A stretch of DNA of 11,638 bases from positions 1-11,638 of the forward strand of contig UQSV01000054.1 in assembly GCA_900543875.1 (NCBI GenBank), read 5' to 3'. Both the position numbers and the translations under genes were made by a program. The stretch's first letter is position 1, and each line of letters starts with the position of its first letter. Shown here in pieces: positions 6,155-11,638 of this stretch. Below the pieces are notes generated by a model that worked only from the letters and a program-made list of their open reading frames with translations, was not told the DNA's origin and did no database searches. The stretch is from an uncultured Coriobacteriaceae bacterium. Lineage in GTDB: Bacteria > Actinomycetota > Coriobacteriia > Coriobacteriales > Atopobiaceae.

Positions 6155-7342
6155 TTATTCGTCGTGAGTGGCAGTGCGGGCAAGTCGAAGCGTCACGCAC
6201 GTGCCCTCGCCAGGCTTCGACACGATGTCGATGCCCGACCCAAAACCATAGAACCTCTCGAGACGCTCTTCAACATTTCTCAAAGCAATCCCGGTCCCCT
6301 TTTCCTCGCGTGAGCAGCCAGAACCATGCGGGGCGTCGATGCCTTCGCGCAGCTTGGCCACCGCCGCCTCGTCCATTCCCAGGCCGTCGTCGGCCACCGC
6401 GATGACCACGTCGCCGTCGTCCGCGTCGGCGCGAATGTCGATGTGGAGCGGCCCCTCGTCACGCATGGCGTGGCGCACGGCGTTCTCGACGATGGGCTGC
6501 ACGATGAAGGCGGGCACCAGCACGTCCCCGCAGCCCGAGGCCACGTGCTCGCGCTCGAGGATGCGGTCCTGGCCAAAGCGGGCGTGCTCGAAGCGCAGGT
6601 AGCGCCTCGTCTGCTCGAGCTCGCGCGACAGCGGGATGAGCTGCTCGGTGCTCTCGAGGGTCTGGCGATAGAACACCGCGAACTCGCGCAGCAGAGTGCG
6701 GGCCTGCGCGGGGTCGGTGCGGGTGAGCGCCGCGATGGTGTTGATCGTGTTAAAGAGGAAGTGCGGGTTGATTTGCGCCTGCAGGGCCTTGACCTCAGCC
6801 TTTGCGGTGAGCTCGGCCTGACGGTCGAGCTCGTGGGTCGAGAGCTGGGTCGAGAGCAGCTGGCCAAAGCCGCGGGCGATGGCCACCTGGCTGCGGTCGA
6901 TGTCGGCCGGCGAGCGATAGTAGAACTTGATGGTGCCAAAGGTGCGGTCCTGGACGTTCAGGGGCACCACGATGCCGCCGCGCACGGTGCGGGGCAGCTC
7001 GGTGGAGCCCTTGTCGCCCTCGGCACGAGACTGGAACATGCCAATCTTGCCGGTCTGGAGCACCTCGAGGGTGCCGGCCGTGTGGATGGGGCTGCCCGGC
7101 GGGAAGTCCGCGGCAAGGGCGCCCTCGTAGGCGAGCACGCGCTCGGTGTCGGTCATGGCAACGGCGATGGCCGTGGTCTCCGGCAGCAGCAGCTGGCAGA
7201 CACCCTGGCAGGCCTGCATGGTAAGGCCGGAGCGCATGAGGTCGAGCGTCTTGGACGCGAGCCCGAGCACGTGCTCGGCGGCCTGCGATCCGCGGGCGTC
7301 CTCGAGGCGTGCGCGGCGCCCGTTGAGACGGTTGGGACTCAA
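6155..7342 (-). CDS. LytS-like sensor histidine kinase without a membrane domain
   Basis: The protein has 395 residues. In order, there is a short N-terminal helix, a GAF-like sensor domain (about 30-170), a coiled linker (about 170-188), the His_kinase domain with QAQINPHFLFN and phosphoacceptor His194, and a HATPase_c domain. The ATPase has an N box at Asn287 (QPIVENAVRHA), DDGLGMD (318-324), and GTGIALRN (349-356). The GAF-kinase part resembles LytS/BtsS, but their multi-pass membrane sensor is absent and no membrane segment is visible, so it should be cytoplasmic and sense a soluble ligand or redox state. I chose TTG at 7340-7342, which overlaps the glycosyltransferase stop in TTGA, because AAAGGAGAGG lies a few bases upstream. 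The first downstream ATG would cut into the GAF domain. The frame stays open upstream of the TTG to 7732, but that part is the glycosyltransferase gene read in another frame. Confidence 0.93.
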   Translation of the reverse strand: MSPNRLNGRRARLEDARGSQAAEHVLGLASKTLDLMRSGLTMQACQGVCQLLLPETTAIAVAMTDTERVLAYEGALAADFPPGSPIHTAGTLEVLQTGKIGMFQSRAEGDKGSTELPRTVRGGIVVPLNVQDRTFGTIKFYYRSPADIDRSQVAIARGFGQLLSTQLSTHELDRQAELTAKAEVKALQAQINPHFLFNTINTIAALTRTDPAQARTLLREFAVFYRQTLESTEQLIPLSRELEQTRRYLRFEHARFGQDRILEREHVASGCGDVLVPAFIVQPIVENAVRHAMRDEGPLHIDIRADADDGDVVIAVADDGLGMDEAAVAKLREGIDAPHGSGCSREEKGTGIALRNVEERLERFYGFGSGIDIVSKPGEGTCVTLRLARTATHDE

Positions 7343-8676
7343 GCGCCCTCTCCTTTCGTTTGGGCCGCGCCGGCGGGCGCGGGCTGCTTTGCGGTGCCCC
7401 GGGCGGGGGCGGGTTGCGATGCGCCGTCCCTGGGCGAGACGGGCGCGGCGGGTCTGCCATCGCCGCCACCCCTGGCGGCCTTGCCGGCGCGTGACGCCCT
7501 GCTGCAGGCAACGACGCGGGCGGCGAGCTCCTCGCTGTCCCATAGCTCGTCGATGACGCTGGGCCAAAAGTTGAGCAGGCGCGTGTAGCTGCTTGCGTTG
7601 GCCGTGGCGTACGTGCGAGCCTCGCTTCTGCCGCTTTGCCAGATGCGCAGGTAGGAGCCCCTGTTGGGTCCTAGGACCGCGCGGGCGAACGACGTGCGGG
7701 CAACCCGTGCGTCGAGCTCGGGCGAGAGCCACTTGCCCGGGTAGGGCATGAGCGACTCGGCCGAGACGTGCGAGAGGCTTGGCTGGCGCGAGCAGAACCC
7801 CAGCTTTGCGCGCTCGTAGAACCAGCGGAAGATGTCCTGCAGGAATCGGTTGGGGTCATCGGGCGTCTTGGGCGGTAGGTGCCGCACGTACCAAGAGCGG
7901 TCGAACCACATCTCGAGGCCGCAGAGGCGCAGGTTGAGCAGGTAGTCGAGGTCTTCGCCACGGGTGATGGCGGGGTCGAACGGCACACGGGCGAAGGCCG
8001 CCGCGTGAATGGCCATGCAGCCGCCGCACGCGTAGTTTGAGCGGCGGATGCGCACGCCCTCGAGCGCGGGCTCCATCCACTCGTTGAACTCGCGGCGCTT
8101 GGACCACCAGCGCTCCCAGAGCTTGGGCTTGGAGACGTCTGCCAGGTGGGAGCCGTTGGCGTCGATGAAGTGACCGGTCTTGGCAAGGATCTTGAGGTCC
8201 TGGCGCGTGAGCTGGCCCAGCCCGTAGACGGCGTCGACCAGGTAGTCGGGGCCAAGGGCCACCTCGTCGTCGTCCATGAAGACGCAGACGTCGTGGCCGA
8301 GCATGGCACAGGCGGCAAGGCCCATGTTGCGGATGGCGCCGTAGCCGCGCAGGGCCACGGTCTCGCCGTCAAGCCCCGGGATGGCGTTCTCGATGCAGCC
8401 CTCGATGAGGCGGGCCTCAGCCGTTCCGATGACCAGGGGGTTGAGCCCCTCGTGGTCGCGCACGATGGCGTTCACGCGGGCGCGGGCGGCATCCTCGACG
8501 CCGGGGCGCGCCACGAGCAGCACGATGACGCGAATGACGCCGCGTACATCGTCGAGCGAGTCGAGGCAGCGCGCGAGCTCGGGCAGGGGCTCGTCGACGG
8601 CGGTGGCGTGGTCGTACACACCGCTGTCCGTGGGGTCTGCCGCCCAGTAGGTGGGAATGACAATTGCGGGATTCAT
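7339..8676 (-). CDS. Family 2-like glycosyltransferase
   Basis: The protein has 445 residues. It opens with the nucleotide-sugar binding strand PAIVIPTYW. The DxD-type metal/nucleotide motif is FMDDDE (133-138), and an acceptor-side motif TRGEDLDYLL (238-247) has the Glu-Asp pair typical of GT-A family 2 enzymes. A region rich in Trp and aromatic residues (190-200, 255-290) follows. The last 45-50 residues are a low-complexity Gly/Pro/Ala/Lys tail that looks disordered. No signal peptide or membrane helix is visible, so it probably works on the cytoplasmic face of the membrane; donor and acceptor are unknown. I chose ATG 8676 because it places IPTY at residue 7, as is usual; ATG 8739 in frame is an alternative adding 21 residues. 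It heads the operon with the two-component genes, and its stop overlaps the kinase start. Confidence 0.9.
   Translation of the reverse strand: MNPAIVIPTYWAADPTDSGVYDHATAVDEPLPELARCLDSLDDVRGVIRVIVLLVARPGVEDAARARVNAIVRDHEGLNPLVIGTAEARLIEGCIENAIPGLDGETVALRGYGAIRNMGLAACAMLGHDVCVFMDDDEVALGPDYLVDAVYGLGQLTRQDLKILAKTGHFIDANGSHLADVSKPKLWERWWSKRREFNEWMEPALEGVRIRRSNYACGGCMAIHAAAFARVPFDPAITRGEDLDYLLNLRLCGLEMWFDRSWYVRHLPPKTPDDPNRFLQDIFRWFYERAKLGFCSRQPSLSHVSAESLMPYPGKWLSPELDARVARTSFARAVLGPNRGSYLRIWQSGRSEARTYATANASSYTRLLNFWPSVIDELWDSEELAARVVACSRASRAGKAARGGGDGRPAAPVSPRDGASQPAPARGTAKQPAPAGAAQTKGEGA
7347..7356 (-). promoter_or_regulatory. Ribosome binding site that sets the TTG start of the kinase
   Basis: AAAGGAGAGG, read on the minus strand, lies inside the last codons of the glycosyltransferase. 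It is four bases from the TTG at 7340-7342, or seven from its AAAGGAG core. It is the only good site near the N-terminus of the kinase and supports translational coupling through the TTGA overlap. Confidence 0.75.
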
Positions 8677-8677
8677 G

Positions 8678-8749
8678 CTATCGCCGCCCTCGTGGGGCAA
8701 GGCTTGCACGCGCAGTAAATTCGATGCAGCTCGAGGCATACGTGGCCAT
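8678..8749 (-). CDS. Candidate 23-codon leader ORF before the glycosyltransferase
   Basis: An ATG at 8747-8749 follows AAGGGGGAGC, nearly the same ribosome binding site layout as the phosphoesterase gene in this operon (AAAGGGGGAGCC then GTG). The ORF encodes a 23-residue peptide starting MATYASSC and ending in Arg-rich APRGRR. It stops at TAG one base before the glycosyltransferase ATG (TAGCATG). The peptide itself is not recognised. The layout suggests a leader whose translation brings ribosomes to the glycosyltransferase start, since the latter has only a distant GAGGG site. It could instead be non-coding leader for a glycosyltransferase that begins at 8739. Confidence 0.45.
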   Translation of the reverse strand: MATYASSCIEFTARASLAPRGRR

Positions 8750-8766
8750 GCTCCCCCTTCCCCTGT

Positions 8767-8784
8767 TTACGTAAGGTCATTCTA
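8767..8784 (-). promoter_or_regulatory. Candidate promoter of the glycosyltransferase/two-component operon
   Basis: Minus-strand TAGAAT (8779-8784), the same -10 hexamer seen before the glycosylase-like gene, lies 30 bases upstream of the leader ORF start. It is followed by the 8-bp palindrome TTACGTAA (8767-8774) about where transcription would begin. No TTGACA-like -35 is present at 17 bases. Confidence 0.45.
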
Positions 8785-9121
8785 CCCCACCGGGGATTTT
8801 TGGCCGTTCGCCGACAGCATTTGATAGGACAAATTGGAAGGGACTATTTATTTATCTTTTGCCAAGTTTGCCAGCAGGACCATGCGTGAGAAGGACGGCC
8901 CGCGCTGGCGTCCGCACCGCTCGCTCGACAGCCATCCGTTCATCCGAATTCCGCGGTCCTCCCATCCGCTCATCCGAATTACTCGGCTCTCCCGCCCGTT
9001 CGTCCAAATTATGTATCCAGGAACCTCCTAGCGCGTTATTTGGATGAACGGATGAAATGGGGGGGGTACCGCGGGCGGCGGGACTGACGTGCGAGAAGGA
9101 CGCCGGCGCAGCTTGCGAGCG
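8785..9121. other. Gene-free stretch with an AT-rich patch and repeats
   Basis: No convincing coding region was found. Bases 8818-8877 are clearly AT-rich against the GC-rich background and include TTTATTTATC and two direct copies of TTGCCA (8861-8866 region and nine bases on). A 30-bp-period repeat array follows (8931-9056), then a run of eight G (9059-9066). Short segments near 8884 and 9088 share GAGAAGGACG and bracket the array. The stretch may be the scar of lost genes, with the promoter of the downstream operon at its left end. Confidence 0.5.
8931..9056. repeat. Three direct 30-bp-period repeats plus one inverted copy
   Basis: A 20-base unit with core CATCCGTTCATCCGAATT occurs at 8931-8950, 8961-8980 and, more diverged, 8991-9010, separated by unrelated 10-base spacers. 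An inverted copy lies at 9037-9056. Each unit contains two TTCATCC-like half-sites 7 bases apart. The third copy and the inverted copy can pair into a hairpin of about 13 bp (8997-9009 with 9038-9050) with a 28-base loop. Candidates are a multi-site operator or an interspersed repeat family. Confidence 0.7.
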
Positions 9122-9358
9122 TTAGCGCTTCTCGTCCGCGTCGTCATCGTCGTTGCGGTGGCGGCGGGGCCACAGGATGAGGCCGGCGGTCACGAGGACG
9201 GCGCCCAAGGCCACGAGCACGATGGCCCCGCGGGCCGTGATCGAGTTGTCGCCCGTCTGCACCAGGCCCACACGTTGCGCCCAGGGTTTCATCCACATTC
9301 CCGGCGCAGTACCAGCATTGGCGCAACAGACGCTTGGGCGCCACCCATTCCGTGCCCG
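9122..9358 (-). pseudogene. 3' remnant of a sortase-anchored surface protein gene
   Basis: In the minus-strand frame ending at TAA 9122-9124, the last 49 or so residues form a cell-wall sorting signal. LVQTGD (a variant of LPxTG) is followed by NSITARG, the hydrophobic segment AIVLVALGAVLVTAGLIL, then WPRRHR and an acidic, Lys/Arg-ending tail. Sortases cleave between Thr and Gly and attach the protein to the envelope. Upstream the frame carries only about 30 unremarkable residues before a TGA at 9359-9361, with no signal peptide and no secreted domain. Its in-frame ATGs (9298, 9292) lack a good ribosome binding site. It is therefore most likely the decayed end of a lost surface protein. The nifJ terminator begins right next to its left-over 5' end. 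Confidence 0.7.
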
Positions 9359-9366
9359 TCATATAT

Positions 9367-9402
9367 AAAAAGGCCCCGCCCTGGATAACCAGGACGGGGA
9401 CC
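9367..9402 (-). terminator. Intrinsic terminator of nifJ
   Basis: On the minus strand CCCCGTCCTGG pairs with CCAGGGCGGGG (one G-U) around a TTAT loop and is followed by CCTTTTTATAT. It lies about 42 bases after the nifJ stop codon. Confidence 0.92.
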
Positions 9403-9443
9403 ATAAGCTCAGGCGATGTGCCCAGCCAGACTAGTGCGGAGAC

Positions 9444-11638
9444 TTACGCCTCGTTGTAGACGGCCTTGAGCTTGAGCAGGTGCGCGTAGCGATCCATGGC
9501 AGCCTGCTCGTTCTCGGCGAAGAGCTCCTTGGCGCGCTCGGGGAACGAACGCGTGAGCGAGGCGTAGCGGGCCTCGTTCATGAGGAACTCCTGGTAGCCG
9601 CCCGCCGGCTCCTTGGAGTCGAGCGAGAACTTCTTGCCCTCCGGCGCGGCCGGGTTGAAGCGGAAGAGGTTCCAGTAGCCGCAATCGACGGCCTTCTTCA
9701 TCTCCTCCTGGCAGTGCATCATGCCGCCCTTCTTGATGGAGTGCATCTCGCAGGGGCTGTAGCCGATGACCAGGGACGGGCCGTCGTAGGCCTCGGCCTC
9801 GGTGATGGCCTTGAGCGTCTGTGCGGGGTTGGCGCCCATGGCAACCTGAGCGACGTAGACGTAGCCGTAGGACATCTCGATCTCGGCGAGGGACTTCTTC
9901 TTGGTCATCTTGCCGGCGGCAGCGAACTGCGCGACCTGGCCGAGGTTAGAGGCCTTGGAGGCCTGGCCACCCGTGTTGGAGTAGACCTCGGTGTCGAAGA
10001 CGAAGACGTTGACGTTGTGGTTGGAAGCCAGGACGTGGTCCAGGCCGCCGAAGCCGATGTCATAGGCCCAGCCGTCGCCGCCGAAGATCCAGAAGGACTT
10101 CTTGGTGAGGTATGCCTTGTCGGCCAGGATGGCCTTGGAGGCGTCGCAGCCGCACTTCTCGAGCTCGGCGACGTAGGCAGCGGCCGTGGTCTTGGAGGCC
10201 TCAGTGTCGTTGCGGTTCTCGAGCCAGGCGGTGGCAGCAGCCTTCAGCTCGTCAGAGGCGTCACCCTCGAGCAGGGCCTTGGTCTGAGCGACGAGCTTGT
10301 CCTGGACGGCGGCGTAGCCCACGGCGAAGCCGAGGCCGTGCTCGGCGTTGTCCTCGAACAGGGAGTTGTTCCAGGCCGGACCGTGGCCCTCGGCGTTAAC
10401 CGTGTAGGGCGAGGTGGCAGCGGGGTTGCCCCAGATGGAGGAGCAGCCGGTGGCGTTGGAGATGAACATGCGGTCGCCGCAGACCTGGGTGATCAGGCGA
10501 GCGTAGGACGTCTCGGCGCAGCCGGCGCAGGAGCCGGAGAACTCAAGCAGCGGCTTGGCGAACTGGCTGCCCTTGACGTTGGCAGCAACGAGCTCCTTCT
10601 TCTCGGAGACCTTATTGACGGCGTAATCCCAGACGGGAGCCTGGTCGAGCTCGTCCTCCTGCGGAACCATGGCGAGGGCGTCCTTCGGGCAGGCCGTCAC
10701 GCAGTTGTAGCAGCCCATGCAGTCGAGCGGGGACACGGCGATGGCGAACTTCAGGCCGTCGGTGCCCTTGCCCTTGGCGTCGATCATGCGCATGTTCTCA
10801 GGAGCCGCGGCAGCCTCGTCAGCCGTGAGGGCGATCGGGCGAATCGTGGCGTGCGGGCAGACATAGGAGCACTGGTTGCACTGGATGCACTTGGTCTCGT
10901 CCCAGTGCGGAACCATGACGGCAACGCCGCGCTTCTCGTACTGAGAGGCGCCGAGCTCCCACTGGCCGTCGACGTGCTTCTCGAACGCGGAGACGGGCAG
11001 GGAGTCGCCATCCATGCGGTTGATGGGCTCGAGGAGGTTCTTGACCTGCTCGACGATGGCGGCGCGACCCTCGATGGAGAGCTCGTGCGGCTTGTCCTCG
11101 GCAGTGGCCCAGTCAGCGGGCACCTCGAACTTGTGGAAGGCGGTGGCGCCGGCGTCGATGGCCTTGTGGTTGGCGTCGACGATGGCCTGGCCCTTCTTCA
11201 TGTAGGACTTAGTGGCGGCGTCCTTCATGTACTGGAGGGCATCCGCAGCGGGCAGCACCTTGGCCAGGGCGAAGAAGGCAGACTGGAGCACCGTGTTGGT
11301 GCGCTTGCCCATGCCCACCTTGGCAGCCAGGTCGATGGCGTCGATGAGGTAGACGTTCACGTTGTTCTTGGCGATGTAGCGCTTGGCCACGGCCGGCAGG
11401 TGCTCGGCGAACTCCTCGTCAGACCACTGGCAGTTCACGAGGAACGTGCCGCCCGGCTTGACGTCGCGGACCATCTTGAAGCCCTTGACGATGTAGGAGG
11501 GGTTGTGGCAAGCCACGAAGTCGGCCTTGGTGACGTAGTACGGCGAGCGGATCGGGGAATCGCCGAAGCGCAGGTGCGAGGTGGTGACGCCGCCGGTCTT
11601 CTTGGAGTCGTACTGGAAGTAGGCCTGGACGTACTTGT
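9444..11638 (-). CDS. nifJ: Pyruvate:ferredoxin (flavodoxin) oxidoreductase, C-terminal part
   Basis: The gene is cut by the right edge; 730 residues are visible of a protein normally near 1,170-1,200. It oxidises pyruvate with CoA to acetyl-CoA and CO2, reducing ferredoxin or flavodoxin, the central step of anaerobic fermentation. Numbered from the first whole codon, the CoA-binding domain region contains YFQYDSKKTGG near the start. The ferredoxin-like domain has two 4Fe-4S motifs, CIQCNQCSYVC (Cys250/253/256/260) and CMGCYNCVTAC (Cys306/309/312/316). The thiamine diphosphate domain has GSCAGC (Cys370/373), NATGC (Cys398), GGDGWAYDIGFGG, NTGGQ, and YSPC with Cys629, together the proximal cluster ligands and cofactor site. 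All expected ligands are present. The stop TAA is followed by a strong terminator, so no downstream gene is co-transcribed. Confidence 0.98.
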   Translation of the reverse strand, partial: KYVQAYFQYDSKKTGGVTTSHLRFGDSPIRSPYYVTKADFVACHNPSYIVKGFKMVRDVKPGGTFLVNCQWSDEEFAEHLPAVAKRYIAKNNVNVYLIDAIDLAAKVGMGKRTNTVLQSAFFALAKVLPAADALQYMKDAATKSYMKKGQAIVDANHKAIDAGATAFHKFEVPADWATAEDKPHELSIEGRAAIVEQVKNLLEPINRMDGDSLPVSAFEKHVDGQWELGASQYEKRGVAVMVPHWDETKCIQCNQCSYVCPHATIRPIALTADEAAAAPENMRMIDAKGKGTDGLKFAIAVSPLDCMGCYNCVTACPKDALAMVPQEDELDQAPVWDYAVNKVSEKKELVAANVKGSQFAKPLLEFSGSCAGCAETSYARLITQVCGDRMFISNATGCSSIWGNPAATSPYTVNAEGHGPAWNNSLFEDNAEHGLGFAVGYAAVQDKLVAQTKALLEGDASDELKAAATAWLENRNDTEASKTTAAAYVAELEKCGCDASKAILADKAYLTKKSFWIFGGDGWAYDIGFGGLDHVLASNHNVNVFVFDTEVYSNTGGQASKASNLGQVAQFAAAGKMTKKKSLAEIEMSYGYVYVAQVAMGANPAQTLKAITEAEAYDGPSLVIGYSPCEMHSIKKGGMMHCQEEMKKAVDCGYWNLFRFNPAAPEGKKFSLDSKEPAGGYQEFLMNEARYASLTRSFPERAKELFAENEQAAMDRYAHLLKLKAVYNEA

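Noticed and set aside
6326..7588. A 420-codon plus-strand frame opposite the histidine kinase
   Set aside because: It is antisense to conserved kinase motifs; the composition is the mirror of the GC-rich sense strand.
7343..7732. N-terminal extension of the histidine kinase frame
   Set aside because: It lies wholly within the glycosyltransferase C-terminal coding region, is Arg-rich without domains, and a strong ribosome binding site precedes the TTG at 7342.
8834..9031. A 65-codon plus-strand frame in which the repeat array reads as a 10-residue protein repeat
   Set aside because: A 30-base period always keeps frame, so this is not evidence of coding. The start is a TTG, no match to a known protein type is visible, and the reading ends arbitrarily after the third unit.
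8931..9056. Possible CRISPR array
   Set aside because: Repeats of 20 bases with only 10-base spacers, diverging copies and one inverted copy do not fit CRISPR repeat-spacer structure, and no cas genes are present.
9059..9066. Run of eight G as a phase-variation tract
   Set aside because: It lies in no coding frame and at no clear promoter spacer, so a switching role is not supported.

Overview
The window is GC-rich bacterial chromosome from what looks like an anaerobic, high-GC Gram-positive. The evidence is a NifJ-type pyruvate:ferredoxin oxidoreductase, a LytS/LytTR-type regulator pair, and a fragment carrying a sortase-type sorting signal (LVQTGD, hydrophobic helix, basic and acidic tail). 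Together with codon use and strong purine-rich ribosome binding sites, this best fits the class Coriobacteriia (Olsenella/Collinsella/Atopobium relatives). That placement is inference, not a database match. No rRNA, tRNA, CRISPR array, prophage or complete transposon was seen.

Layout. Bases 1-91 hold the Arg/Gly-rich 3' end of a plus-strand gene, possibly an RNA helicase. A plus-strand two-helix membrane protein with a YcxB-like domain follows (275-817) and ends at a strong terminator. Three minus-strand genes come next: a HAD phosphatase/mutase (978-1664), glucose-6-phosphate isomerase pgi (1738-3432), and a protein that aligns by eye to family-4 uracil-DNA glycosylase but lacks its catalytic motifs (3635-4180). 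The last diverges from thioredoxin trxA (4354-4674) across a shared control region with a dyad between two -10 boxes. Between trxA and the next, convergent gene lies a 228-base gap holding a GC-rich hairpin, a 57-bp near-perfect palindrome flanked by AAT/AAT, and a GGGACA/TGTCCC inverted repeat.

The centre (4903-8676, minus strand) reads as one operon in the order glycosyltransferase, LytS-like soluble histidine kinase, LytTR response regulator, metallophosphoesterase. The glycosyltransferase stop overlaps a TTG start of the kinase (TTGA), and the remaining gaps are 15 and 10 bases. A 23-codon leader ORF with its own ribosome binding site ends one base before the glycosyltransferase ATG. The coupling suggests that an intracellular signal sensed by a GAF domain is linked to cell-surface glycan synthesis or to other LytTR targets.

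Upstream of this operon is a gap of roughly 690 bases with no intact gene. It contains an AT-rich patch, a 30-bp-period direct repeat array with a fourth inverted copy, and the decayed 3' end of a cell-wall-anchored protein gene. The window ends inside nifJ (9444 to beyond 11638, minus), which has its own terminator. The metabolic genes (pgi, nifJ) fit fermentative sugar breakdown through glycolysis to acetyl-CoA and reduced ferredoxin.
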